DNA from: Chryseosolibacter sp966080355 | GTDB lineage: Bacteria; Bacteroidota; Bacteroidia; Cytophagales; Cyclobacteriaceae | Assembly (NCBI GenBank): GCA_966080355.1 | Contig: CBHROW010000190.1 | Span: forward strand, 1 to 10,186 | DNA length: 10,186 nucleotides | Direction: 5' to 3' | Shown: one piece after another, positions 1 through 6,920 of the stretch | How the letters are laid out: every line of letters begins with the position of its first letter | Position numbering within the stretch: the stretch's first letter is position 1 | The notes under the pieces: model-generated | The model's database searches: none | What the model was told of the DNA's origin: nothing | What the model saw: the letters and a program-made list of their open reading frames with translations, nothing else | Program-made: the position numbers and the translations under genes

Positions 1-2
1 TT

Positions 3-311
3 CCACGATTCGCGCGAGTGGCAGCACTAACTTACCAGATGATCTACGAGCAACCGGTGGTATATGAGTTTCCATTACTGCAGGTGCCGACTGTGTTCAT
101 GATCGGCATTAAAGACCGCACTATTGTCGGAAAGGAGAAATTATCCGAAGACGTCAAAGAAAGATATGGCAATTACGCGGTGTTGGGGAAACAAACTGCT
201 TCCAAAGTAAAACGCAGCAGGTTCATCTCGTTCTCCGCGGGACATATTCCCCATATCGAGCGGCCTTCGGAGTTTATCGATGAGCTTCTGGTTGCTTTGA
301 AATGGCAATAG
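3..311 (+). CDS. Alpha/beta hydrolase, C-terminal part (5' end outside the window)
   Basis: The reading frame is open to the left edge and stops with TAG at 309-311, so only about the last 102 residues are present. It shows the end of an alpha/beta-hydrolase fold. A strand enters the acidic-residue loop (VFMIGIKDRTIVGK, with the likely catalytic Asp in KDRT), and a late histidine motif (SAGHIPHIERP) supplies the likely catalytic His before a final amphipathic helix. The nucleophile elbow must lie upstream, so the reaction cannot be specified; hydrolysis of a small ester or similar bond is typical of the superfamily. The GTG at position 18 is an internal codon and not a convincing start, because the family requires about 200 more residues upstream. 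Thioredoxin follows after 39 bp on the same strand, so the two could be co-transcribed. The family call is firm and the substrate unknown. Confidence 0.85.
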   Translation, partial: PRFARVAALTYQMIYEQPVVYEFPLLQVPTVFMIGIKDRTIVGKEKLSEDVKERYGNYAVLGKQTASKVKRSRFISFSAGHIPHIERPSEFIDELLVALKWQ

Positions 312-350
312 CGGGAACGCGTTTTTCGGAACACAAAATAAAAATCAAGT

Positions 351-671
351 ATGGCGCAAGCTTCTTTCTCTGAACTCGTCAAAAGTGATATTCCCACACT
401 CGTTGACTTTTATGCCGATTGGTGCGGTCCATGCCAGATGATGAAACCGATACTCGAGCAACTCAAGAACGAGATGGGGGATAAAGTGCGGATCATCAAG
501 ATCGATGTGGATAAAAATCAAAAATTAGCCAGCTTATTCCAGATTCGCGGAATTCCCACCTTTGCTTTATTTAAGAATGGCGAGTTGAAATGGATCCAGC
601 CTGGCATGCAGCAACTACAGCAGTTAAAGAATTTGGTGGAGCAACACGCTGACAGTGTAGATTACGCGTAA
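351..671 (+). CDS. trxA: Thioredoxin
   Basis: This is a cytoplasmic protein-disulfide reductase of 106 residues, the usual size for a single-domain thioredoxin. The active site WCGPC is at residues 24-28 in the context DFYADWCGPCQMMKP, and the cis-proline is in GIPT at residues 67-70. There is no signal peptide, so it should work in the cytoplasm with thioredoxin reductase, supplying electrons to enzymes such as ribonucleotide reductase or methionine sulfoxide reductase (family knowledge). The ATG at 351 places the first beta strand correctly; no Shine-Dalgarno is seen, which is normal for Bacteroidota. The last codons Tyr-Ala-stop lie in a palindrome shared with the convergent gene on the other strand, giving a 10-bp overlap of the two coding regions. 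Identification is secure; which physiological thioredoxin it is (main or accessory) is not known. Confidence 0.95.
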   Translation: MAQASFSELVKSDIPTLVDFYADWCGPCQMMKPILEQLKNEMGDKVRIIKIDVDKNQKLASLFQIRGIPTFALFKNGELKWIQPGMQQLQQLKNLVEQHADSVDYA

Positions 672-1048
672 AGGTGTCGTTTGAAGACACCCTCAAGCTC
701 GCGGTAGAAGAGTGGCTCATTTGTTTCCGCAATGGCCGCGCTGTCTGTCATTCGTATCTGGTCGATCAACGGCTGGTAATGGTTGATATTCACTGGCGAG
801 ATCATTAACTCTTTCAAGTCTTTTTTAATGAACTCTACTTTTACCGGATTCAGATCGCGCATGCGGAATTTTTCGGCCACATATTCTTTCAGATAGCGCT
901 CATCGAGAAAATCCTTGATCAGGTCGTTTCGTAGTTTTCTGACCAGGTCTATAATGCGCTCATCGGTCCATTGGGTGTTTACGGTTTTAAGGTCCATAAG
1001 GTAAAAATGGGGATTGACTTTGACAACGGCTGTCACTATTGTTGCCAT
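662..1048 (-). CDS. Conserved-looking hypothetical protein, 128 residues
   Basis: I do not recognise the family. The protein starts at the ATG complementary to 1046-1048; a second Met at residue 18 is an alternative start. It has no signal peptide or membrane segment and is rich in charged residues. After an N-terminal strand (residues 2-12) come alternating Lys/Asp/Glu/Arg-rich stretches suggesting helices, including TDERIIDLVRKLRNDLIKDF and a basic patch around VEFIKKDLKEL. The coding sequence is supported by its length, a complete frame, and position between a convergent thioredoxin (10-bp overlap) and a divergent cysE with a 185-bp spacer. Codon use looks like the neighbouring genes. A role in sulfur or redox metabolism would be a guess from neighbourhood only. 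Confidence that it is a real gene is good; there is no evidence on function. Confidence 0.7.
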   Translation of the reverse strand: MATIVTAVVKVNPHFYLMDLKTVNTQWTDERIIDLVRKLRNDLIKDFLDERYLKEYVAEKFRMRDLNPVKVEFIKKDLKELMISPVNINHYQPLIDQIRMTDSAAIAETNEPLFYRELEGVFKRHLYA

Positions 1049-1059
1049 TGCCGTTTAAT

Positions 1060-1088
1060 AATTGTGCCATAATATGCGATACACAATT
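1060..1088. promoter_or_regulatory. Operator-like inverted repeat in the divergent spacer
   Basis: AATTGTG at 1060-1066 is exactly repeated in inverse at 1082-1088 (CACAATT) with a 15-base centre. It begins 12 bp upstream of the minus-strand hypothetical gene and also lies in the control region of the cys operon. The spacing is compatible with a dimeric repressor or activator site, but no regulator is identified and a 7-bp match can occur by chance. Confidence 0.3.
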
Positions 1089-1121
1089 CAGGAAGTCGCT
1101 AAACTTTTAAACCGGCCTTAC

Positions 1122-1168
1122 GTGTTAGAGTAAGGTCTTGGTGGAGACACACTTAATTTACTCAACAC
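1122..1168 (+). promoter_or_regulatory. Long imperfect hairpin upstream of cysE
   Basis: GTGTT-A-GAGTAA (1122-1133) pairs with TTACTCAACAC (1158-1168): eleven base pairs interrupted by a single bulged A at 1127. Inside the 24-base loop a smaller stem GTCT/AGAC (1135-1138 with 1145-1148) can form. There is no following T-run, so it is not an intrinsic terminator. It could be a leader RNA structure if transcription of the cys operon starts upstream, or a protein-binding site if it starts near 1211. I could not match it to a known riboswitch. Confidence 0.35.
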
Positions 1169-1179
1169 ATTGTCCTGAT

Positions 1180-1211
1180 TTTGTTAATCGTCTGTTAAAA
1201 CTTTAGTATTT
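1180..1211 (+). promoter_or_regulatory. Candidate promoter of the cysE-cysM operon
   Basis: A TTTG at 1180-1183 (Bacteroidota -33 element) is followed after 20 bases by TAGTATTT at 1204-1211, which matches the -7 consensus TAnnTTTG at only four of six fixed positions. The distance to the cysE ATG at 1234 would give a short leader. This is weak evidence from motif matching only. Confidence 0.3.
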
Positions 1212-1233
1212 CTAAAATCCCCCGAAATTGAAT

Positions 1234-2064
1234 ATGAATCGCGATTTCCTGAGCAAACTTTTCCATGGTCATTCCCAACGAGCACTGGCCCCGTCACCGA
1301 AAGAAGTTCACGGTTTTTTCAATGATTTGCTTGGAACATTGTTCCCCGACTTTGCCCGAATGTCGTTTTCAGATCGGGACGAGCTTGAGAGACACTTGAC
1401 AGCGTTGAGTCGTGAACTCAACGCTATTCTGAGTCATAACCCAAAACACGTTACCGATGAGATTGGAGATATCGTCCGAAAATTTTTTAGTGCGCTCGAG
1501 GAGATTCACCAGCAATTGACGGAGGATGTCATAGCCATGTATGAGGGAGATCCGGCTGCAAAAAGTGAGCGTGAGGTGGTTCGTACCTATCCGGGATTTT
1601 ACGCCATTGCTGCGTACCGCATTGCGCATACCCTGCACCGGCTTTCTGTTGCCGACATTCCGCGCATGATCACTGAACATGCTCACAGTAAAACCGGTAT
1701 AGACATTCACCCGGCCGCGCGCATTGGAAGATTTTTTTGCATCGATCATGGAACAGGCATTGTGATCGGAGAAACCGCGCTGATCGGAGATCGTGTTAAA
1801 CTTTATCAGGGTGTAACGCTGGGTGCTCTGAGTGTAAGCAAGGAGGACGCTGAAAAAAAACGGCATCCGACTTTGGAAGACAACGTTGTAGTTTATGCCG
1901 GTGCTACTATTCTCGGTGGCGAAACGGTAGTCGGCAGAGACAGTATAATAGGCGGAAACGTTTGGCTTACATCGAGCGTGCCTGCGAATTCAAAGGTATA
2001 TTATCAATCAAGAATGTATAACGGCCATACGGGTGATACAGACATGGTTGTGATCAAAAGCTAG
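1234..2064 (+). CDS. cysE: Serine O-acetyltransferase
   Basis: This enzyme acetylates L-serine with acetyl-CoA to O-acetylserine, the first committed step of cysteine synthesis, in the cytoplasm. I use the ATG at 1234 (276 residues) rather than the in-frame TTG at 1228. Residues 1-105 form a helical N-terminal region. The block DPAAKSEREVVRTYPGFYAI (106-125) is followed by a left-handed beta-helix of hexapeptide repeats from about 155 to 250. Catalytic candidates are Asp157 (GIDIHP) and His172 (IDHGTG), spaced 15 residues apart as are Asp143 and His158 in the E. coli enzyme. Residues 175-200 (VIGETALIG, YQGVTLGALS) are typical of the family. The chain ends in Ile-Lys-Ser, not the terminal Ile that classical CysE inserts into CysK, so a stable cysteine synthase complex is doubtful. 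cysM follows after 6 bp, indicating one operon. Confidence 0.93.
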   Translation: MNRDFLSKLFHGHSQRALAPSPKEVHGFFNDLLGTLFPDFARMSFSDRDELERHLTALSRELNAILSHNPKHVTDEIGDIVRKFFSALEEIHQQLTEDVIAMYEGDPAAKSEREVVRTYPGFYAIAAYRIAHTLHRLSVADIPRMITEHAHSKTGIDIHPAARIGRFFCIDHGTGIVIGETALIGDRVKLYQGVTLGALSVSKEDAEKKRHPTLEDNVVVYAGATILGGETVVGRDSIIGGNVWLTSSVPANSKVYYQSRMYNGHTGDTDMVVIKS

Positions 2065-2070
2065 ATTCAA

Positions 2071-2949
2071 ATGAAACTTATCGACCTTATTGGAAATACA
2101 CGGCTGGTGGAACTGATAAGAATTCCTGCCAAGCCATCTGTTAAAATTTTTGGCAAGCTTGAAGGCGACAATCCGGGTGGTAGTGTGAAAGATCGCGCGG
2201 CATACGGGATGATCAAGGGCGCACTCGACCGCGGTGACATCAGGCCCGGGGACAAATTAGTAGAGGCAACGAGTGGCAACACAGGTATCGCACTTGCCAT
2301 GATCGCCAGGTTGATGGATGTAAATATGACGCTGATCATGCCTGACAACTCTACGCGTGAACGTGTTTTGGCGATGGAAGCTTACGGTGCGAAAGTGATC
2401 TTGACACCATCGGCAAGAACCATTGAGTATTCCAGGGAACTCGCTGAAAAGATGGCCACGGAAGATGGTTATTACATGCTCAATCAATTTGCGAATGCAG
2501 ACAACTACATGATGCACTATCGCACCACGGGACCGGAAATATGGCGCGACACCGGGGGGACCATCACACATTTTGTTTCCGCCATGGGCACCACTGGAAC
2601 GATCATGGGTGTTTCTAGATTTCTCAAGGAAAAAAATCGCGCGGTTCAGATTGTCGGCACTCAGCCAACCGAAGGCTCATGCATTCCGGGGATCAGGCGA
2701 TGGTCACCTGAATTCCTTCCGAAAATATTCGAGCGCGATCGTGTTGACAGGATCATCGATGTGAAAGAGAGTGACGCGCGCACTTACACCAAACGTTTGG
2801 CAAAAGAGGAAGGATTACTTGCCGGAATGAGTAGCGGGGGTGCGCTCAGTGCAGCGATGAAAGTGGCGGAAGAAATCGAAGCAGGCGTGATCGTCTTTAT
2901 TGTCTGTGATCGTGGAGATCGTTATCTGAGCTCTGATCTGTTTTCCTGA
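2071..2949 (+). CDS. cysM: Cysteine synthase B (O-acetylserine sulfhydrylase)
   Basis: This PLP enzyme of fold type II makes cysteine from O-acetylserine and sulfide; CysM-type enzymes may also take thiosulfate (family knowledge). It has 292 residues, the normal length. The PLP lysine is Lys40 in NPGGSVKDRA. The substrate loop TSGNTG is at 67-72, the phosphate-binding loop GTTGT at 173-177, and the conserved SSGGA near residue 252. CysM rather than CysK is indicated by IPGIRRWSPEFLP around residues 207-219 and the C-terminal CDRGDRYLSS (279-288). It lies 6 bp after cysE and so is probably co-translated with the enzyme that supplies its substrate. A hairpin with a short T-run follows at 2972-2995. 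The family is certain; the B-type assignment is strong. Confidence 0.93.
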   Translation: MKLIDLIGNTRLVELIRIPAKPSVKIFGKLEGDNPGGSVKDRAAYGMIKGALDRGDIRPGDKLVEATSGNTGIALAMIARLMDVNMTLIMPDNSTRERVLAMEAYGAKVILTPSARTIEYSRELAEKMATEDGYYMLNQFANADNYMMHYRTTGPEIWRDTGGTITHFVSAMGTTGTIMGVSRFLKEKNRAVQIVGTQPTEGSCIPGIRRWSPEFLPKIFERDRVDRIIDVKESDARTYTKRLAKEEGLLAGMSSGGALSAAMKVAEEIEAGVIVFIVCDRGDRYLSSDLFS

Positions 2950-2971
2950 CCTGAGTAAAAATATCCACGTC

Positions 2972-2995
2972 AAATTCGGGATTGAATTTTTTATT
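2972..2995 (+). terminator. Weak intrinsic terminator candidate after cysM
   Basis: AAATTC (2972-2977) and GAATTT (2984-2989) form a six-pair stem with a GGGATT loop, continued by TTTATT. The stem is AT-rich and so only moderately stable. It sits 22 bp after the cysM stop and before the transporter gene, where a transcript end would be expected. Confidence 0.4.
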
Positions 2996-3010
2996 GCTGT
3001 CTGAAAATTT

Positions 3011-4114
3011 ATGAAGGAGATTTTCGGACGAATCAATCAGTACCTGTTGTGTGCTGTGCTTGCCGTTGTCGTAATGTACTTCGGGCGACCCGTTCTTATC
3101 CCCATTGTTTTTGCCGCGTTACTGGCTATGCTGATGGCTCCGGTGTGTCGAAAACTTGATCATTGGAAATTTCCACGGGCACTGTCCACGGCAGTTTGCA
3201 TTTTTATTTTAGTGGGAGTTTTAGCAGTTATCGTGACCATTGTCAGCATGCAGTTCTCAGCCTTTGCGAACGATATGGATACGATAAAATCAAAAGCCCA
3301 AGAGTTGGTGGCCGAAACTCAGCACGTGATCCGCGAGAGATTCGGAATTCCGGAAGAGAAACAACGCGAGGTAGTGAAGGACCAGGCTGAGCAGGCAAAA
3401 AATAACCCGAAGCAATCCGGAAGTCTTGTTACACGCGTGCTTTCGGGAATTACAACAGCGATTGGAAGTGTCGTATTAACACTCGTTTTTACTTTCCTGT
3501 TTATTTACGGAAAGGAAAAGTATAGAACGTTTTTCCTCCAACTATTCCGAGATCAGGATCAAACCGAGGTCAAAGCGATAGTGGACAAGATTGCCCGGGT
3601 TTCGCAGCAATATCTTACGGGTCGTGCAATGTCGGTAACGATCATCGCGATCATGTATAGCATCGGTCTTTCAATAGTGGGGATCAAGAATGCGATCATC
3701 CTTGCATGCCTTGCTGCAATGCTGACGGTTATCCCTTATATCGGAACGGTGCTGGGTGGACTTTTTCCCGTAATGATGGCCATGGTCACCGAAGATTCTC
3801 TTCAGCCAGCAGTGCTTGCCATTGTAGTGATGTTCAGCATCCAGACTATCGACAATTATTTTATTGAGCCAAACGTTGTTGGTGGTGAAGTAAACCTGAC
3901 AGCGCTCACTTCCATTCTGAGCATTCTTGCCGGTGGACTGGTTTGGGGCGTTCCCGGCATGATCTTGTTTCTCCCAATGGCCGGTATTGTAAAAATTATC
4001 TGCGATCATATCGAGCCTCTTCGGCCGATCGGTCTTCTCATCGGAGATGAGCGCGGTAAGAAATCCTCAAAAGTTACAAACTGGTTTAAGGAGAAGCTGA
4101 ACATCGTTAAATAG
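3011..4114 (+). CDS. AI-2E family (PerM/YdiK-type) membrane transporter
   Basis: This is a 367-residue inner-membrane protein of the AI-2E transporter family (Pfam PF01594). Hydrophobic segments lie at about 11-24, 27-44, 58-80, 146-166, 206-223, 226-258, 263-283 and 299-330. A hydrophilic, charged section at about 85-140 separates the N-terminal pair-plus-one from the rest, as is usual in this family. Diagnostic C-terminal motifs are IPYIGTVLGG (241-250), DNYFIEPNVVGG (281-292), and VWGVPGMILFLPMAG (311-325). A charged cytoplasmic tail follows. Family members have been linked to autoinducer-2 export, Na+/H+ antiport and other transport, so the name does not fix the substrate. The ATG at 3011 is followed directly by coding sequence; no clear Shine-Dalgarno is seen. 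It is 61 bp after cysM with a weak terminator between, so it is probably a separate unit. Confidence 0.9.
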   Translation: MKEIFGRINQYLLCAVLAVVVMYFGRPVLIPIVFAALLAMLMAPVCRKLDHWKFPRALSTAVCIFILVGVLAVIVTIVSMQFSAFANDMDTIKSKAQELVAETQHVIRERFGIPEEKQREVVKDQAEQAKNNPKQSGSLVTRVLSGITTAIGSVVLTLVFTFLFIYGKEKYRTFFLQLFRDQDQTEVKAIVDKIARVSQQYLTGRAMSVTIIAIMYSIGLSIVGIKNAIILACLAAMLTVIPYIGTVLGGLFPVMMAMVTEDSLQPAVLAIVVMFSIQTIDNYFIEPNVVGGEVNLTALTSILSILAGGLVWGVPGMILFLPMAGIVKIICDHIEPLRPIGLLIGDERGKKSSKVTNWFKEKLNIVK

Positions 4115-4339
4115 TTACGGGTTAGGCACATAAAAATCGGTGAGATTGACTTTCTCAGAATCTTGTTCTTTCTGATCTCTAAGCGCTCGAGAAAAATTTT
4201 GCTTATCGGAATGGTCGCATCTCAGGTTCGTGCCCGTTCCGGAGCTTTTTTCATTTTAGTTCCGAAAAAAAGAAAAAAATGTTACATCCATGTTACGCCA
4301 GTGACTGTAGAACATATGGCTGCTTCATTTGATTTTAAA

Positions 4340-4455
4340 GCGACCATTGTTTAGTCGCGTTGCAGGCATAGTGCAACTCGTCTGCCAATCATGGCAGATC
4401 ATCGATTGCCGCTTCCCGGTCAAACAACGGTACGGCTGTCTGTCCGACCCGGAGG
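4340..4455 (+). ncRNA. Candidate structured element: four consecutive stem-loops
   Basis: Four inverted repeats follow one another almost without gaps: GCGAC/GTCGC (4340-4344 with 4354-4358), GTTGCA/TGCAAC (4359-4364 with 4372-4377), TCTGCCA/TGGCAGA (4381-4387 with 4392-4398), and CTTCCCGGTC/GACCCGGAGG (4412-4421 with 4446-4455; one C-C mismatch and one T-G wobble). The strand is uncertain because stems read nearly alike on both. No promoter or T-run terminator bounds the element clearly, so calling it an RNA is inference. Confidence 0.3.
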
Positions 4456-4485
4456 ATTTCTCACAGCGCTGATTCCTTCTCGCGG

Positions 4486-4503
4486 GTAAAAAATATTTCT
4501 TAC
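4486..4503. promoter_or_regulatory. 18-bp near-palindrome, possible operator
   Basis: The sequence 4486-4503 (GTAA, then an AAATATTT core, then TTAC) is its own reverse complement except for one position pair (A at 4490 against C at 4499). It is AT-rich and lies 170 bp before the first esterase. It could be a regulator site or a chance AT palindrome. Confidence 0.25.
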
Positions 4504-4567
4504 TTGGGAAATCAATCTTTTCATTCTAAAAGAATTGAAATCGAATTGACAGCCATTTTTGTAGCGT

Positions 4568-4610
4568 GAGAAGGAAGAAGGGATGTCGTGATGCGCCTTT
4601 CTTCCGCCTC
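4568..4610 (+). promoter_or_regulatory. Strong leader hairpin upstream of esterase 1
   Basis: GGAAGAAGGG (4573-4582) pairs with CCTTTCTTCC (4596-4605) over ten bases with one G-T wobble and a 13-base loop. Beyond a symmetric 2x2 internal loop, GAG (4568-4570) pairs with CTC (4608-4610). It ends 64 bp before the ATG at 4675 and has no T-run, so it looks more like a 5' untranslated-region structure than a terminator. Confidence 0.4.
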
Positions 4611-4674
4611 CAACTAGCTATACCACTAACCACGCTCAATGTTTGCTGGCATTGATCGTCCAAACCCCTGAAGT

Positions 4675-6849
4675 ATGAAAACTTACCTGAAGCTTTTCCT
4701 TTGCCTCTGGCTCACTATCGCATCTGTTCACGCACAAGCACAGCAAGTTTTTAAAACAACGTCTATTTCAACCATCGGATATTATGAATATGTTCCACAG
4801 GATTACAACTCAAATTCAGATAAATATCCGATCGTAATTTTTCTTCATGGCATCGGTGAGCGCGGAACCAATACAACAGATATCAATATCCTTAGCCAGG
4901 ACATCGCGCTTGTAGCAAAGCACGGACCACCCATGTATGTAAAAAACGGAACTCAGTTTCCATTCATTCTGATCTCACCTCAATTAAAAGATAATTATGG
5001 CACGTGGCCATCGTCATATGTCATGGAAGTACTCGAGCACGTGAAAACTTATCTGCGGATTGATGAACGCAGGATCTGTATCACGGGATTAAGCCTCGGA
5101 GGCGGAGGAGCGTGGGTGGCTGCTCAGGATTATCCTGAACTTTTTGCAGCTCTCGCGCCCGTCTGCGGAGGTTACAACTCACCTTCGAAAGCATGCGGTA
5201 TCGCGGCAGAAAATTTACCCACGTGGGGATTTCATGGCGATGCGGATACAACGGTGCCCATGAGTAAAACCGTGAACATGATCAACGCCATCAACGCCTG
5301 CATTCCCGCGCCAAGCCCGCTGGCAAAATTAACGATCTATCCTGATGTCGGTCACAGCTGCTGGACTTATGCGTACCGGACCGATCACTCACTTCACAAC
5401 CCGAACGTTTACGAATGGATGATGTCGTTCGTCAATACGGAAAAGAAAGGCACAAAAGTTCCAATCGCGTCTGCCGGAAATGACAAGGCAATTGCTCCAG
5501 GTTCTACGACAATCACGGGTGCCGGCACGGACGCAGACGGAACTGTTGCGTCATACGAATGGACACAATTGTCCGGGCCAAATAATGCAACACTCGCAAA
5601 CGCTTCAACAAAGACAGTCACCGCAAGTAATCTTGTGGCCGGAACCTATATGTTTCGGTTGATAGTCACTGATGACGCTGGTATTACGGATTCGGATTAT
5701 ATCAAGATCACAGTCGATCCCGCGCTTGCCAATCAATTGCCGGTTGTAAATGCGGGAACGGATAAAACGATCACACTTCCTATCAATAGCGTGTCGCTCA
5801 CCGGAACTGCTTCAGATCCTGATGGCACGATCACCGCCTATGCCTGGACAAAAATATCTGGTTCGACAGCAATGCTTTCAGGCAACACAACGGCAACGCT
5901 ATCTGCTTCTAACCTGCTTCAGGGATCATACACATTTAGGTTGACCGTAACTGACAACAAAGGCGGAAAGAAATACGATGATGTGAAAGTAACGGTAAAT
6001 GGCAGCGGGACTAATCTTGCACCAATAGTGAGTGCGGGATCCGATAAGACGATCATTCTTCCAACGAAATCGATAACGATAGTTGGTTCAGCCTCTGACA
6101 AAGATGGCACGATCGCCTTATATCAATGGTCGCAGCTTTCCGGCCCAACCGCACCGATGAGTAACACAACAACAGCAAAACTATGGGCGTATAATCTGGT
6201 TGCGGGTACATACAGCTTTCGACTCACGGTTACCGACAACGCGGGCGCTACGGCTTATGACGACATGATCTTATCCGTTCAAAGTACTTCAACCGTAACT
6301 ATTCCTGACGTTCCTCCAACTGTGAGCGCGGGATTTGACAAAACAATAACACTGCCAACCAAGGCGATCACGATAGTTGGCTCCGCCTCCGACAGCGATG
6401 GTACAATTGCTTCTTACCTTTGGACAAAAGTGTCAGGCCCTGTCGCACCGATGAGCAATACAACCACAGCCAAACTATGGGCTTACAATCTCACACCGGG
6501 CACTTACGTGTTTAAGCTTACCGTAACTGACGATCGTGGCGCTTCTGCTTCTGATCAGATGACGCTCACCGTTAAGGATGTTGTTACCTCAACAACTTCA
6601 TTAGGCATTGAAAATATTATCGAAGAACCGACCGATGTTCATGATCAGGAAAAAGTTCTCGGTGAACTGACACGTGCCGATCTTAAGCATTCAACTGTGG
6701 TGATCTTCAACGATGCAGGCGAAAAACTTTTTCATGGTGAATGGACCGCTGAAAATCAGAACCAGGTGTTAAATAAGAAAGGACTGTACATCTACAACGT
6801 AGTGACTGAAGGACGGAGGACCTCCAGTGGCAAGATCGTGCTTCGATAA
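4675..6849 (+). CDS. Secreted esterase with four PKD-like domains and T9SS-like C-terminal tail
   Basis: This 724-residue protein has a signal peptide (residues 1-22, cleavage near AQA-QQ). An alpha/beta-hydrolase domain (about 25-255) of the dienelactone-hydrolase / PHB-depolymerase / predicted-peptidase type follows. FLHGIGERG (56-64) forms the oxyanion region; the nucleophile is Ser140 in GLSLGG, with Asp191 in HGDADTTVP and His227 in DVGHSCW. Cysteines at 164, 174, 209 and 229 may form disulfides. Four PKD/K319L-like repeats follow at about 262-348, 356-442, 449-536 and 548-634, each with the pattern AGxDK...GSASDxDGTI...W...SGP...F.LTVTD. The end (about 640-724, with GLYIYNVV and a final KIVLR) resembles a T9SS sorting domain, so the protein is probably exported through the outer membrane and surface-attached or released. 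The substrate is unknown: a polysaccharide ester, lipid or polyester are all possible. A shorter paralogue lies at 8466-9785. Confidence 0.9.
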   Translation: MKTYLKLFLCLWLTIASVHAQAQQVFKTTSISTIGYYEYVPQDYNSNSDKYPIVIFLHGIGERGTNTTDINILSQDIALVAKHGPPMYVKNGTQFPFILISPQLKDNYGTWPSSYVMEVLEHVKTYLRIDERRICITGLSLGGGGAWVAAQDYPELFAALAPVCGGYNSPSKACGIAAENLPTWGFHGDADTTVPMSKTVNMINAINACIPAPSPLAKLTIYPDVGHSCWTYAYRTDHSLHNPNVYEWMMSFVNTEKKGTKVPIASAGNDKAIAPGSTTITGAGTDADGTVASYEWTQLSGPNNATLANASTKTVTASNLVAGTYMFRLIVTDDAGITDSDYIKITVDPALANQLPVVNAGTDKTITLPINSVSLTGTASDPDGTITAYAWTKISGSTAMLSGNTTATLSASNLLQGSYTFRLTVTDNKGGKKYDDVKVTVNGSGTNLAPIVSAGSDKTIILPTKSITIVGSASDKDGTIALYQWSQLSGPTAPMSNTTTAKLWAYNLVAGTYSFRLTVTDNAGATAYDDMILSVQSTSTVTIPDVPPTVSAGFDKTITLPTKAITIVGSASDSDGTIASYLWTKVSGPVAPMSNTTTAKLWAYNLTPGTYVFKLTVTDDRGASASDQMTLTVKDVVTSTTSLGIENIIEEPTDVHDQEKVLGELTRADLKHSTVVIFNDAGEKLFHGEWTAENQNQVLNKKGLYIYNVVTEGRRTSSGKIVLR

Positions 6850-6879
6850 AGAATGGTTAATGTTTTTGGTTTGATGATG

Positions 6880-6920
6880 CCCGTGGTGCTGAACTCAAGG
6901 GGAGTTTGGCCCGCGGGTTT
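6880..6920 (+). terminator. Possible terminator between convergent genes
   Basis: AACTC/GAGTT (6892-6896 with 6902-6906, five-base loop) lies inside a weaker outer pairing CCCG/CGGG (6880-6883 with 6914-6917), followed by TTTT. It occupies the 84-bp gap between the esterase stop and the stop of the convergent NUDIX gene. The large internal loops make this uncertain. Confidence 0.25.

Larger units (their letters stand above)
4115..4674. other. 560-bp gene-free region upstream of the first esterase
   Basis: I find no credible gene here: the longest frame (4163-4354) starts with TTG, is Lys/Arg/Phe-rich and resembles nothing. A small stem AGATT/AATCT (4143-4147 with 4159-4163) followed by T-rich sequence could end the transporter transcript. 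At 4245-4280 a T-run faces an A-run (CTTTTTTC and GAAAAAAAG). The rest holds several inverted repeats listed separately. TTGACA at 4546-4551 looks like a -35 box but lacks a matching -10. Confidence 0.6.

Noticed and set aside
1122..1168. SAM or other known riboswitch upstream of cysE
   Set aside because: I looked for conserved core motifs of SAM-I and TPP classes and saw none; only an unassigned hairpin remains.
1228..1233. TTG at 1228 as the cysE start
   Set aside because: An ATG lies two codons later, and no ribosome binding site favours the TTG.
1369..1866. 165-residue minus-strand open frame
   Set aside because: It lies wholly inside cysE, has no recognisable motif, and is explained as a shadow of the real gene.
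4163..4354. 63-residue plus-strand open frame in the gene-free region
   Set aside because: It starts with TTG, has no ribosome binding site or motif, and its Lys/Phe content comes from A- and T-runs.
4546..4574. TTGACA at 4546-4551 as a sigma-70 promoter for esterase 1
   Set aside because: There is no -10-like hexamer 16-18 bases downstream, and Bacteroidota promoters use a different consensus.
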